A stretch of 64,000 nt of DNA from Acanthacorydalis orientalis (GCA_034766995.1 CM068313.1:7693461-7757460); one strand, 5' to 3'; positions 55,068-63,851 are shown, numbered from the stretch's first letter. Translations and numbers: made by a program. Notes: generated from the letters alone by a model not told the origin.

Positions 55068-57431
55068 CTATGTATGTATATATATAGAGAGGGGGAGAAG
55101 GAGAGAAATAAAGAGAGTATATAAAGTAAATTGCTGTTTGATACAAGCATCTTTATTAAAAATAGATTATTCAAAAAATATCTCTTCATAATTTTTTAAT
55201 TTAAGGTAGTGAATGATTAGTCTTTCAAAAAAATATGAATTATCTGTTGATTTAATTTGTCTCAACTTGGAAAATGCTCATATGGTTTAAATATACAAAA
55301 TAAAGTTGCAAAATATTTCTTTCTTTCTAGTATTTGACTGAAACTATTTTATCTTTCATTTGGACTACCTATACATTTTAAAAGTATTATCGTCATAAGC
55401 TAACGAAAATAAAACATAAATAATATAAAATGTCTTTAAAAAAATTAATTTTACCTCCTTCCACAAACTGAAAAACATTTTTTGTCCTCAAAACTGTTCA
55501 AAAATTGATTACTGACCATTTTCGATTGCTACTTATTCACATTTTGAGCGATTTAAAAATGATTGCTTTAAAATGCGACTAAGGAATAATCGAAAATAAT
55601 CAGTATTTACTTATTGAACATCTTTGATCAAAAAAATATTTTATGTTTTGTAGTGTGAGGGAAAATTTATTTATGAAAGTTTATCCACAATTCCAGAACT
55701 ATATTGGTATAAAAAAAGAATTACTTCTACCTAATAAAGTTATAATGTTCTAAATAACCAATTTAATATTGTTCTTATAAACAGGTTGATAATAATTCGA
55801 ATTGTATCTGATTGTATATCTTATTTTTTTCTATAAAAAACGATTGTGTTGAACACCTTGCTAATAGTTCAAAATAAATAAAAAATAAATAAATGTATAA
55901 TTGAAAAATCACAATGTTGTTTTGTACATCTTTAACAAAACAAGGTCATAAGATTAAAGTTTTTTATGTATCTAAAATTCATTGGAAATATCTGCATCGG
56001 TCATAATTCATTTTTATCATTAATTCAACCTTGAAACTACGTCTTAAGTCTCATCAATTATGTTTTTTTTTTAAAAAAAAAAAACAAAACAAAAAAAGAG
56101 TCGTGTAAAAACGACAATAATTACTAGAAAACTAGTCTTAAAAATAGTTTTGAACCAAACAGGTCAAGTGAGATGATACCTGTCGGTGATGTCATCCCTG
56201 ACCTTAGAAAACCTGATCCATGTACGATAATAACCTTCAACAGAAGAAAATTTTACTTATGTGAATTTTTATCTTTTCAGGGATTCAATGATGTCAGCTT
56301 TCACGGCAGTAACCAGATATTGACGCCCAATATCGATGCACTTGCATACAATGGAGTGATACTCAACGACCATTATGTGTTACCGACGTGTACGCCTTCC
56401 AGGTCAGCACTTTTGACCGGAAAATATCCGATACATTTAGGTGAGTAGTTTGAATGACTTTGAAATATTTAAATAAATCGAGTATGATTGAATGAAAATC
56501 TTTACTGATGGATAAAGTCAGCGACAAGCCTTGAATTTGATTAATTTTAAGATTCAATTGAATAAAATACAATGTGTCATGGTGTCTATTTTATAGACAC
56601 CATGACTAATTCATTCTGTAGAATATGAAATAACATTTAGTATCAAATGGTTATTTTAATGACTTCTTACTTTGGAATCTCTTAAAATGAAAATTGATTT
56701 TGTAAATGCACAAAATTAATTAAAATCCATATTAATATCTATTTTAAAATTTCTATGTAATTTTTATTCAAAAAATATCTTGAATTAATTTTCGATTGAA
56801 CTTAGAGTTTGTATTTCTTTTATTCCATTAGGATATTTCTGTTTATTTTACTTAAACAAAACTATCAAATCATAAACCTAAAAGTTAAAGAATAAAAAAG
56901 AGTTAATATTAAAAAATATTAGTAGTTATTAAAAATATTCATCGAAATCCTTTATTCGCTGGATACTAAAAAACTGTTATTAAATAAGTAAATTGTTTAA
57001 TCACAAAAATAATCTGGAAACACTTATAATTAGAAAGTATAACAATTCATAAAATCATGATCAGCGATTTTTAATTTGACAGCCACGTATCCTTAAAGGA
57101 TATCCGCTGAATATTTTACATTAGTTTATCTCAATATAATCTAATTAAATTCCGATGACCAATAAGTGTAACGAAATTTTTCTACATTTAAGATTAAACG
57201 GTATTTTATCAGTTTGAAGTACAAACTAATTTATATATAGATTGAAAGTATTTGTTATCAAACCAATACTTTCTACAATCTTTACTTGTTAGTTTTGATT
57301 TTTTTTTAAATTTATTTATGATCTGATAAGAAAATCAGCTATTTATATGTTGAAATCAAGTGATGTGAAGTTATTATTTCCTGTATAGAATCAGTGAAGC
57401 GTTTTATAACTAGAATTTATTAAAAATGTCC

Positions 57432-57489
<58 letters not shown>

Positions 57490-58315
57490 ATGTGTGTTTA
57501 AGTATATAAGTTGTTCTGAATTATTTATTTTCCTATAAATAAACTTGACATTTTTAAAATTGTATTAAGATAAGTAGTTCTTTTTTTATAAAAGTGGTGG
57601 TTTTACAACTCTTGATATGTTTTATCTATCCTTTTTTATGTAAATTGTGATGAAAACGTATTAATGATTATTTCGATTTTTTTTTAAAAAAATATTTAAA
57701 ATTTTCATCAAACTCCATACATATGTATTGAAACAATTCATCGATTTAAAATCGCATCTACAATAAGATCATCTTTGTTTACAGGAATGCAAGGTTATCC
57801 AATATCAACGATGGAACCTAGATCTTTACCACCTGGCAAATTACTTCCCGAATATCTCAAGGTAACTTTATATCAATTTACAAAAACAATCAAGAATTTG
57901 ATAAAGGATTAAATAAGTTTAATAACTGTAATTATTGAATAAATATTGAATTAAACTAATAATATATTATTTATATCAAGGATCTAGGATACACAACAAG
58001 ACTAGTGGGAAAATGGCACGCCGGTATGCAACGTACAAACGATACACCAACATTCCGTGGTTTCGATTCTCATCTTGGCTACTTAACTGGTGCCATGAGC
58101 TACTACGATTTTGTCCAACTGGAAACTGTAAGTTTTTATATTAATTTTGAAAGTGTAAAGTACATAAAAAACTATGAAACATTTTTAAATACTTTTAATC
58201 CGAAACCAATCTGTTTGACAACAAGTCTTTTATAAAACAATAAACAAGTTTTATTAAAATCTAAATAAAACAGTATTTCACCTGCACTTTCTATTTAATT
58301 TTTTAACAGATTCAA

Positions 58316-58354
<39 letters not shown>

Positions 58355-58713
58355 GTTCGAATGAATATTTAATTTGTTTCAATAAAAACTCTCTGAAAAT
58401 GTCAATAAATCAAATAAAACGGTATAAAGACTATAAATAAAATGCTATAAATGAAACTTCATTAAAATCTCAATCAACTTGTAACATGCTGTGAAAATTG
58501 AATTGAATATTGCCGATATAAATGTTAGAAAAAGTTTTAAGTATTAACAAATCTGTATGAATTGCTGTGAAGAAAAGTCATATCACTAGAAACTTTAATA
58601 CACAATGTAAGCAACGAAATATTCGCATAATCAAATTATGTATTAATCGAATAGAAAGGTAAGACTAGAATTGTCTCATTGATTGGTTTTACTTTTTCAT
58701 CGGCGCGAATACA

Positions 58714-58781
<68 letters not shown>

Positions 58782-61700
58782 TCTATGTATTTTTTAAAAT
58801 ATACGCAAATAAAGTGTCACACAAACGAGACCAGGTATGTGTAACAAAACTGGTCTCTGAAAATATGTGAACACGAAATTATGTTTGTGAATGTAAAATA
58901 GCACTCGCATAAAATTAAAATCGGATTACACAACGTGGCCGTTTCACACTCGGCCGTAAGTGTTGAAGTTATTAATCAAAACCGATTTTGACATTCGAAG
59001 AAGATGGTTTCACGCTGCAACGTCTCACAGAACCGATTACATTTCAAACAACTCCATGCAGCGGAATGAATTGACGGATTCTGTAAAAGGTTAACGACGT
59101 TGTAACATTCAAAAAGAAAAAAAAGTACAATTTCTTCACAGAAAATTAATATTATGTGTTACAAACTTATACGACGGGCTTAACCTAGATGCTGTTGACT
59201 GAGGTGAATTAAAAGTATTAGTCAAACTTTATACGTAACGAAATGTATCCAAATAATAACAGAAATGGAAATCGGAGAAGTGAAATGAAAAATTAACTTA
59301 TAAATGAATTAATGAATACCCCTATTTTTTTATTGTTCGTAAACAGTTTTACTGATATTCATCTCATTGTCATTTTTATAATATAATAAATTTGCATTTT
59401 TCTATTACAAAAAAGTAATTAACATGCTTTGAGCTAACAAAATTTCACCACAAAATAATTATAAGAATGTATTCAATCAGACTGATTTGTTCTTAATGAT
59501 TTAAAAGATGTAAATATTGAAATTTGTAATGTTTTTTCCTTTGAATTTCACTTGTAATTATTTATTACTGTCATACATATCACATTATAATTTAATTTTC
59601 GATATAAATTCTATTATTAAGAATCAAGGAGAAAATATTAGTCAAGAAGTAAAAAATCTTCACTGATAAAAGACTAAATAACTTTCCACAATAATATTAT
59701 ATTTTTTCCTTCGAAATTCTACAAAATATAGCTCTATCTGTCGGAATATTTGAAAGTCTGAAGAAAACAAACGATTATCATACATCTTGATATAACAATT
59801 GTTTAATTAATTTTCGGTGTGTTAACAAAAGAATACAACGACATTACTTTAAGGACAATATTAATTTGAATAAATGTAACCTGTAATTAAACAAATTTCT
59901 TATTTTTCAGGTCGACGGAAACGATTATGCAGGTTACGTAATGGTCCGTAATTTAGAACCTGCATGGGATCTTCAAGGCCAGTACGCTACTGATGTATTC
60001 ACAGAAGAAGCTGTTAGTCTTATTAAAAAGCATGACACGACTAGTCCTTTATTCTTAATGTTTAGCCATTTAGCTCCTCATGCAGGAAACACTGGAAAAT
60101 TGTTAGAAGCGCCACAAGAAACCATTAACAAATTCAGTCATATCGTCAATCCGAACAGAAGAACTTATGCAGGTTTGTTAAGTATTCTTTTAAACTATAT
60201 GTATATATATATATATATAAACATTTTCAATTATTCAACTTTTCAATTAGTGTCTCAAACAAATTTAAAAGCTATTAAATTCTTGTTAATCGATAAAATC
60301 ATTAAATCTAAATTTGTCATAATTTCTAAAAAGTTATTTATTCTAGTCATAAAGTAGTCGGAATAGAAACTAAATAGAAAACGTTTTTGAACGATGAGTA
60401 TATGATTTTCTAACATTTTTTTGTTTCAATCTTTGATTAGAATTACTGATAACTAACTGGTTAAGTGAAACTTAAGTTCTCGTTACGACAACCACTTCTC
60501 AATCATACTTAAATCAATACCTAAACGTGACGCTTGTTTTAATAGATTTTAAGCATGTCATTTCAATCTAATTACGTTAACAGTGAATTGTTTAAAGTAT
60601 GAATTGAATTCTTTCATTCCGATTACTGTCATGTTTATTTCAATTTTTATTTTATAAATAATTGCATAAAATCGTATAAAGAATTGCATTTATCAATGAT
60701 CTGTCAGACAAGAACCAAGATATTCCAGTATGAGTAATGCACTATCTTTCTTTTCCTTGAAACTGTTGATTATTTTTTTAAAAAATTTATCCTTTCTAAC
60801 TAAAAACCTTCTCTTTGCTTTTTTATCCTGGAAAAAGTATACAATATTTCTAATCAAGCATTTTCAAGTATGTCTTTGTTCTAATATATTTAAGAATATT
60901 TCGATACAAAAATGGATCTAAAAAATTATTACAAATGTTATGTTTTGATTTATGTCCAATTCTATTAATTAATTTGGTTGAAAAATATTATATAGGTTTT
61001 TAAACAATTTGTTGTAATTCTAAAGTAGGAAAAACAGTGTTTAAACTTTTTTTTCTCAAAAATTTTTTCATATATCAGTGACCTTTTCTCACCCAGTGCC
61101 GCATAAAAGTTGTAATTATTGAGAGAGAAAAAATCGACGTTGAAGCAATGAATATTTGACAATTATTTTAAACAATATTTTTTTTCAGCTATGATTTCGA
61201 AAATCGATGACAGTGTAGGTGAAGTAGTAGCAGCTCTCCAATCTAAAGGCATGCTCGAAAATTCGATCATCGTCTTCTTATCTGACAACGGTGCACCAAC
61301 AATCGGTGAATACCCGAACTGGGGCTCAAACTGGCCATTGAGAGGTTTGAAAGAAACTCTCTGGGAAGGAGGTGTCAGAGGTATCGCTTGCGTTTGGAGT
61401 TCAATGATGCAACAGACACCACGTGTATCTGCAGATTTAATACACGTATCTGATTGGTTGCCGACACTTTATTCGGCTGCCGGTGGAGATGTAAGCATTT
61501 TAGATCCAGAAATCGACGGTATCGATCAATGGCCATCATTAGCGTACAATTTCCCATCGCCCAGAAGTGAAGTATTGATTAATATCGATGAAAAAGAAAA
61601 AAATGCGGCGCTTAGATACAATAACTGGAAGTTGATTATCGGTATGTGTACTTTTTTATTATATTTATGTAAGAATATGTAATTATTGATTCTTGGAAAA

Positions 61701-63597
61701 CAACAAAAATAAAATGTAAGATTAGTAGTTAATTGATTTGATGACTGCTTGTTTCAAGGTAAACTGTTTGTATATTTTAATTATCGCTGTTCTGGATTGT
61801 TGAAATATTGTTTTTAATAACCAATCAAATTACATTAAAAGTATGCATTTTTTTTAAATTAAGTATCAATTACATATATTATTCTTGGCTTTTATGAATT
61901 GAACCTGTTTACTAGTATGGAAAGAAAAAAATCCTTAAATAAAGTTGTTTTAATTTTTGGATTTATTAGATTAAATTTTCATATTTATTTGTGTTCTTAC
62001 TAACTGATAAATATATTTTATTACTCTACTCGTACAAAAAAATAAAGCTTGATTCAAATTGAACAAAAAAAATATATTGCACCTTTTTCTACAATTCTTA
62101 TACGTTTAAACAGGCACATCAGTAAATCCTACATACGACAACTATTTCGGCGAATCCGGTAAACTGAACACAAGAAACGTTCCATACAACACATCTGAAA
62201 TCGCTAGCAGTTTAGTAGCAAGAGCTATCAGTACTCTGAATGTCGTTCCAACATCGCCAATCGAATATGAAAGACTACGAGACCAAGCTAAATTGAACTG
62301 TCTCTCAGACAAAGAAGACAAAAATCCACCTTCATGCAACCCAGAAGTCCCTGGTAAGTTTCTACATTTTTTTTTAATTTTTAACTATCAATATTTTTAA
62401 TCAGATTAAATTTAAAAATTTTCTATACACAATTTTGATTGAAAATTAATCAGTTTTTAATCTATTGTAACAAACCATAATAATATTTGTGTTTCTTGAA
62501 TTCAGGACTATGACGAATCTTAATGATTTCATATAAATTGAATTTATTATATCTTGGTTTGAAGTATTTAGTTATCAAAAATGAAATGTTTTTAAGAAAA
62601 AAACAAGACAAATAACTGATATGGAAGTAACCTAGAGAAACTATTACATTGATAGAAACATAATTACAGAAATTTATATAAATTAGACAGTTATAAACCG
62701 CAATTATTTTTCTACCAGCCTATTATGAATGTAAATTTATTTATGAATGTAAATTTGACTTTCAACATTTTGTCAACCCAAAGATAATTGGTGCCAGATA
62801 AGAAGAACTTAATTCAAAAAATATGTACTCTCCTATCAGAATAAAAAAATATTAATTGATCTGGAGATCTTCTACCTGTAGGATTAGCTGTAAGTTTATT
62901 TTCTACGGCCGGTTTCGGCACCTGAGCCAACTTCAGGTGAATTTTGAAGACTAGAATTTTCGACACTGAAGATGGCACACGTGCTGAAACAAGTGGGGGA
63001 GAACAGATTTACAGCTGATCTTATAGAAAAAAGTCTTCCAGGACAATATGCCAACAAGATCACAGATATAAAATATTACATTCATAATTATAATAGTGAT
63101 TGAGTTTCCATAAATCCTTTTATTTTAGACTTAAGGTCTAAGTATAAGAATATATTTCTCTTATTGAAGACACTCTTAACTTGATATCTTTCTGTAGATC
63201 TTAAAAAAGCTGTATTATTTTTTAATGAATCAGAATTGAAAAAAAACTTATCCTTTTTACCGATTACCAAAGAAACATATTTGTAAAATCAAATGACTGA
63301 AGAAACAATTACAAACAAATATCGTATCCAGTACTAATAAATTTTCCTAAATTTCATTAAGCTGTTAATTACACAAACATTTCAATGTATACAGGAACAG
63401 GATGTCTGTACGACATGTCGAGCGATCCTTGCGAAGAACACGACTTATCGAACTTGTTCCCATACGTTGTACGTCGTATGAAGAAGACTTTAGTCGAATA
63501 CAGATCTGGATTAATACCGCAACTAAACCAACCAGAAGAACCATCGTTAGCTGATCCGAAATTGTTCAACTATACGTTTAGACCATGGAGAGATTAG
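24712..63597 (+). CDS. Arylsulfatase B-like sulfatase, eight exons, 545 residues
   Basis: Exons join as 24712-24807, 56281-56440, 57785-57861, 57981-58127, 59911-60172, 61189-61641, 62114-62353 and 63395-63597. All introns are GT-AG and the frame is kept throughout. Sulfatases hydrolyse sulfate esters; ARSB-type enzymes act on sulfated sugars in the lysosome or outside the cell. A hydrophobic signal peptide (residues 1-19, ending FANA) leads into the IIADD metal site (D30, D31). Expected catalytic residues are all present: C69 in CTPSR (formylglycine), R73, K122 and H124 in GKWHAG, H217, D280 and N281 in SDNG, and K302 in PLRGLK, followed by EGGVRG. NTS and NYT are possible glycosylation sites. 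Length is close to human ARSB (533). The natural substrate cannot be read from sequence. ARSI/ARSJ-like assignment is also possible. Confidence 0.93.
25374..25890 (-). mobile_element. Hsmar1/cecropia-like mariner deletion derivative (~517 bp)
   Basis: The plus-strand left end TTAGATTCATAGAAAAAT and inverted right end TTAGTATGGTAGGAAAAT pair as terminal repeats. The left flank is TA and the right is TG, a mutated TA. On the minus strand the DNA-binding half of a transposase can be read with frameshifts ([10 protein letters not shown], then [27 protein letters not shown] and LDHLKQL). Then comes KKLD and, at once, the 3' end. The catalytic domain is absent, and the break lies where it does in the copy at 8194-8687. 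Confidence 0.8.
25444..25668 (-). pseudogene. Mariner transposase N-terminal fragment
   Basis: A 74-residue open stretch covers the end of the first helix-turn-helix, the linker and the second helix-turn-helix ([12 protein letters not shown]...LDHLKQL) of an Hsmar1-type transposase. It is cut off from its true N terminus by a frameshift and stops where the internal deletion joins the 3' end. Confidence 0.65.
26003..26057. repeat. (AT)n(AG)n compound microsatellite
   Basis: About nine AT units pass directly into about 15 AG units with AAAG interruptions at the end. The same TA-to-GA transition is seen at 31981-32057 and 54682-54734. Confidence 0.95.
27557..28060. repeat. Tandem duplication, unit 1 (504 bp)
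   Basis: Starts AGTGAATAGTGAAAAAGTGA and ends just before the same string recurs at 28061. The two units differ by scattered substitutions and small indels, so the duplication is recent compared with the surrounding repeats. Confidence 0.9.
28061..28560. repeat. Tandem duplication, unit 2 (~500 bp)
   Basis: Near-copy of 27557-28060, ending TAAATAAAATTCAT. A further, heavily diverged partial unit may follow at about 28570-28700. A dispersed relative lies at 49391-49720. No open frame is maintained, and the unit's origin is unknown. Confidence 0.9.
28962..29006. repeat. (TA)n microsatellite
   Basis: AT tract of about 45 bp. Another of similar length lies at 29347-29389. Confidence 0.9.
31693..31736. 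repeat. (TA)n microsatellite
   Basis: Uninterrupted AT dinucleotide tract of about 44 bp. Confidence 0.95.
31981..32057. repeat. (TA)n(GA)n microsatellite, ~77 bp
   Basis: About 60 bp of TA repeats, then AAAGAGAAAGAGAGAGA, followed by another short TA tract to 32083. Confidence 0.95.
32150..32345 (-). other. Higher-complexity island, possible decayed coding remnant
   Basis: This ~200-bp block is clearly less AT-rich than its flanks. On the minus strand one frame reads [20 protein letters not shown], then [15 protein letters not shown], before a stop. The composition suggests former coding sequence, perhaps of a retroelement or processed gene. I do not recognise the family. Confidence 0.25.
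32950..33006. repeat. (TA)n microsatellite
   Basis: TA tract of about 57 bp with one TG interruption near 32985. Confidence 0.95.
33244..33340. repeat. Double (TA)n microsatellite
   Basis: Two TA tracts of about 37 and 34 bp separated by a GTATGTATACACATATG-type spacer, followed by a TG-rich tail. Confidence 0.9.
35630..35699. repeat. (TA)n(TG)n compound microsatellite
   Basis: About 27 bp of TA followed by some 40 bp of TG repeats with GAGTGC interruptions. Confidence 0.95.
36800..36818. repeat. GC-rich short hairpin
   Basis: CTGGGGGTGGAGCCCCCAG forms a 7-bp G/C stem around a 5-base loop in otherwise AT-rich DNA. The surrounding element, if any, is not identifiable. Confidence 0.6.
37379..37415. 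repeat. (TA)n microsatellite
   Basis: Uninterrupted AT tract of about 36 bp. Confidence 0.95.
37749..37804. repeat. (TA)n microsatellite abutting a mariner end
   Basis: A 56-bp TA tract ends exactly at the mariner terminus at 37805, consistent with insertion at a TA target inside a microsatellite. Confidence 0.9.
37805..38470 (-). mobile_element. Decayed mariner with partial DD34D transposase
   Basis: The left end CACGAGGGTAGAGTGATAAG follows TA and is the 3' terminus of the element. Reading the minus strand from about 38460, frameshifted pieces of a helix-turn-helix/linker ([20 protein letters not shown]) come first. A jump follows to EAYYA, stop, [12 protein letters not shown] and then the C-terminal catalytic half. 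The segment between linker and EAYYA is missing. The 5' terminal repeat was not found, so the right boundary is approximate. It belongs to a different mariner group from the two other families in this window. Confidence 0.75.
37919..38239 (-). pseudogene. Mariner transposase C-terminal catalytic fragment
   Basis: About 106 codons are open after an upstream stop. [13 protein letters not shown] holds the second catalytic Asp and LAPCDFFLF the third. The 34 residues between them fit mariner DD34D. The first catalytic Asp and the DNA-binding domain are not in this frame. HLDDAP replaces the usual HxDNA(R/P), and PYSSGLAP replaces PYSPDLAP, both signs of decay. The natural start is far upstream; no ATG begins this frame. 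Confidence 0.8.
38740..39180. promoter_or_regulatory. CpG-rich island in intron 1, candidate promoter or enhancer
   Basis: CpG dinucleotides are dense here and rare around it. Features include the 14-bp palindrome GTGCGCGCGCGCAC (38971-38984), a half-CRE TGACGTAACG (38933-38942), CATGCGCGCG (39089-39098) and paired TTTCGAAC motifs. Overlapping short minus-strand ORFs are probably composition effects. It could be an alternative promoter of the sulfatase or of an unannotated transcript; this is inference. Confidence 0.3.
39850..39906. repeat. (TA)n microsatellite
   Basis: Uninterrupted AT tract of about 57 bp. A shorter one lies at 39460-39490. Confidence 0.95.
40901..40981. repeat. (TA)n(TG)n(TA)n(GA)n compound microsatellite
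   Basis: Four dinucleotide blocks in series over about 80 bp. The reverse strand gives the Tyr/Ile/Thr/His low-complexity ORF here. Confidence 0.95.
42078..42450. repeat. MITE with ~40-bp inverted ends
   Basis: The left end (ATTAAATTCACTTTCATAGA, then TAAATTTTTCATTG) and the inverted right end (GAATTTCACTTTCACAAATA, then AATTTTTCACTC) pair well. The interior has no coding potential. Related ends occur at 890, 20739, 44022, 51923 and 55447, so this is a dispersed non-autonomous family. The target duplication is not clear. Confidence 0.55.
44022..44080. repeat. Terminal fragment of the dispersed MITE family
   Basis: TTGTAGCCAAATTCGCCTTC followed by AAAAATGAATTTTTTATTC matches the left end of the element at 42078. 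No right end is visible. Confidence 0.45.
44764..45046 (-). mobile_element. Mos1-like mariner, truncated
   Basis: Ends at the family terminus (inverted: TTAGGTGCAAAAATTAATTA) with TA following at 45047-45048. Shared landmarks include CCTAATATGTCGCTTTTC and TTTTGTAAGGTTATGCC. The other end cannot be found, so the copy is truncated near 44764. Coding capacity is destroyed. Confidence 0.6.
47674..47704 (-). mobile_element. Solo terminus of the Mos1-like mariner family
   Basis: GGCACCGAATTAATTTGTAC followed by ACCTAA and TA is the best-preserved terminus of the family in the window and most like the Mos1 end type. The rest of the element is missing. Confidence 0.5.
49391..49720. repeat. Diverged dispersed copy of the 504-bp repeat
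   Basis: Matches the interior of 27557-28560 in the same orientation. Shared runs include AAAATGTTGAATTTT, AAATTTTGYATACTA, CGTG(G)TTTTTTTGAG and TTATTAAAAAAT-type stretches, with many substitutions. It shows the tandem unit belongs to an older dispersed family. Confidence 0.6.
50612..50671. repeat. (TA)n microsatellite
   Basis: Uninterrupted AT tract of about 60 bp. Confidence 0.95.
51645..51687. repeat. (TA)n microsatellite
   Basis: Uninterrupted AT tract of about 43 bp. Confidence 0.95.
51923..52215. repeat. MITE with inverted ends (same family as 42078)
   Basis: The left end (TTCACTATCAGAAATGAATT, then TTTCTC) and the inverted right end (TTTCTTTCACAAATGATTTT, then TGCTC) correspond. 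The stretch after the left end (CTTCACAAGCTACAAA) also occurs at 13055-13072. No coding capacity. Confidence 0.5.
52838..52871. repeat. (TA)n microsatellite
   Basis: AT tract of about 34 bp. Another at 53459-53498 is about 40 bp. Confidence 0.95.
53660..53832 (-). mobile_element. Mos1-like mariner, 5' fragment only
   Basis: Retains the 5' terminal ~170 bp of the family: terminus near 53832 followed by TA, leader, and the TTTTGTGAGGTTAGG and GTTCACTACTG landmarks. It is truncated at about 53660. Confidence 0.55.
54682..54734. repeat. (TA)n(GA)n compound microsatellite
   Basis: About 23 bp of TA, then about 30 bp of GA with AAAG interruptions. Confidence 0.95.
55036..55090. repeat. (TA)n(TG)n compound microsatellite with GA-rich tail
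   Basis: TA, TG and TATG blocks are followed by GAGAGGGGGAGAAGG-type purine sequence to about 55115. Confidence 0.9.
55447..55700. repeat. Probable MITE (same family as 42078)
   Basis: The inverted right end (TAAACTTTCATAAATAAATT, then TTCCCTC) fits the family well. The left end (TTCCACAAACTGAAAAACAT) is a weaker match. The interior is non-coding. Confidence 0.4.
56281..56440 (+). CDS. Sulfatase exon 2: formylglycine motif
   Basis: Codes for residues 33 to the first base of codon 86. GFNDVSFHG continues the metal-site strand of exon 1. [14 protein letters not shown] is sulfatase signature I, whose Cys (C69) is converted to formylglycine and whose Arg is R73. The acceptor is TTTTCAG and the donor GTGAGT. 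The open frame runs on upstream of the acceptor to an ATG at 56173, but that extension has no family match. Confidence 0.95.
56441..57784 (+). other. Sulfatase intron 2 (1,344 bp)
   Basis: GT-AG intron in phase 1. AT-rich, with a (TA)n(TG)n microsatellite at 57432-57496 and nothing else recognisable. Confidence 0.85.
57785..57861 (+). CDS. Sulfatase exon 3
   Basis: Codes for residues 86-111 ([19 protein letters not shown], then LLPEYLK). It corresponds to the ARSB segment between signatures I and II, where [14 protein letters not shown] is typical. Too short to stand out as an ORF; placed by splice sites, phase and family match. Confidence 0.93.
57981..58127 (+). CDS. Sulfatase exon 4: signature II
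   Basis: Codes for residues 112-160. [13 protein letters not shown] is sulfatase signature II, with K122 and H124 contacting the sulfate. It is followed by [18 protein letters not shown], typical of ARSB-type enzymes. The preceding intron is only 119 bp; the donor is GTAAGT. Confidence 0.95.
58128..59910 (+). other. Sulfatase intron 4 (1,783 bp)
   Basis: GT-AG intron in phase 0 with (TA)n tracts at 58318-58348 and 58731-58778. A less AT-biased segment at about 58920-59110 (for example GTGGCCGTTTCACACTCGG) has no coding signal and could be regulatory. Confidence 0.8.
59911..60172 (+). CDS. Sulfatase exon 5
   Basis: Codes for residue 161 to the first base of codon 248. [14 protein letters not shown] and [16 protein letters not shown] contain the family's active-site His (H217). 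PNRRTYA continues over the splice into AMISKIDD. The donor GTTTGT is weaker than the others, and the open frame reads on into the intron until 60357. Confidence 0.93.
60173..61188 (+). other. Sulfatase intron 5 (1,016 bp)
   Basis: GT-AG intron in phase 1, AT-rich, with no recognisable element. Short hydrophobic ORFs inside it (for example 60730-60921) have no support. Confidence 0.85.
61189..61641 (+). CDS. Sulfatase exon 6: metal and sulfate site, core
   Basis: The largest exon, residues 248 to the first base of codon 399. [10 protein letters not shown] carries metal ligands D280 and N281. [18 protein letters not shown] carries K302 and the strongly conserved ARSB-type loop. [15 protein letters not shown] and [10 protein letters not shown] are further family landmarks. 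The acceptor is a long T-rich tract plus CAG; the donor is GTATGT. Confidence 0.96.
61642..62113 (+). other. Sulfatase intron 6 (472 bp)
   Basis: GT-AG intron in phase 1. AT-rich, nothing else seen. Confidence 0.85.
62114..62353 (+). CDS. Sulfatase exon 7: C-terminal domain
   Basis: Codes for codon 399 to the first base of codon 479. It is less conserved, as expected for this domain. It has a possible glycosylation site in PYNTSEIA and two cysteines (LNCLSD and PPSCNP) that could form a disulfide. The donor is GTAAGT. Confidence 0.9.
62644..62723 (+). mobile_element. 80-bp TIR-only mariner (mini-MITE)
   Basis: Starts TTACATTGATAGAAACAT after TA (62642-62643) and ends TTTCTACCAGCCTAT before TA (62724-62725). 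It keeps about 25 bp of the 5' end and about 55 bp of the 3' end (ATATAAATTAGA...AACCGCAATT) seen in the copy at 25374. Same length and structure as 19513-19592, in opposite orientation. Confidence 0.85.
62878..63026. repeat. Foldback with two head-to-head copies of a 25-bp motif
   Basis: CTGAAGATGGCACACGTGCT plus GAAAC (62966-62990) is mirrored by the inverted copy at 62911-62935 (CTGAAGTTGGCTCAGGTGCC plus GAAAC). The flanks also pair: TAGCTGTAAGT near 62885 with ATTTACAGCTG near 63008. The motif type resembles sequences at the ends of some retroelements (possibly Penelope-like), but that is recollection, not proof. Confidence 0.55.
63395..63597 (+). CDS. Sulfatase exon 8: C terminus and stop
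   Basis: Codes for residue 479 to the TAG at 63595-63597. [18 protein letters not shown] is the C-terminal motif typical of ARSB-type enzymes (CL(Y/F)Dx..DPCExxDL). It is followed by an amphipathic stretch and ends NYTFRPWRD, with a possible glycosylation site (NYT). The acceptor is ATACAG. Confidence 0.95.
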
Positions 63598-63785
63598 TCG
63601 ACTAACTAATCAATTTATTTACTTTTATTTTTTAATATTATTGTTTTATCCACAATCTGCCCATAGTAATGCAACAATATCCGTTTGATAATCTGGAATA
63701 TTTTTTTTCGGATTCTTGTGTTTGCAGAATTATACGTAGTCTGAAAGACAGTGGCATTTATGAATAAGAATTTTGATATATATAT

Positions 63786-63851
<66 letters not shown>

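Larger units (their letters stand above)
24808..56280 (+). other. Sulfatase intron 1, 31,473 bp
   Basis: Donor GTAAGT; acceptor TTATCTTTTCAG. It is filled with AT-rich DNA, microsatellites, mariner remnants, a tandem duplication, MITEs and a CpG-rich island. No nested gene with recognisable coding capacity was found on either strand. Long stretches (for example 26060-27550, 29400-31680, 33350-35620, 40990-42070, 45050-47660, 47710-49390) hold nothing I can name. Confidence 0.8.
62354..63394 (+). other. Sulfatase intron 7 (1,041 bp)
   Basis: GT-AG intron in phase 1. It hosts the 80-bp TIR-only mariner (62644-62723) and a foldback (62878-63026). Confidence 0.85.

Noticed and set aside
56173..56448. 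91-residue ORF starting at an ATG at 56173
   Set aside because: Its first 36 residues are intron read-through before the TTTTCAG acceptor. Only the part from 56281 matches sulfatases, and the true N terminus is the exon at 24712. An alternative start here would lack the signal peptide and metal site.
59941..60357. 138-residue ORF taken as a separate gene
   Set aside because: It begins at an internal Met of sulfatase exon 5 and its C-terminal half is intron read-through past the donor at 60173.
62142..62339. 65-residue minus-strand ORF opposite exon 7
   Set aside because: It is a shadow of the sulfatase coding strand. The minus-strand ORFs at 61375 and 63369 are the same.
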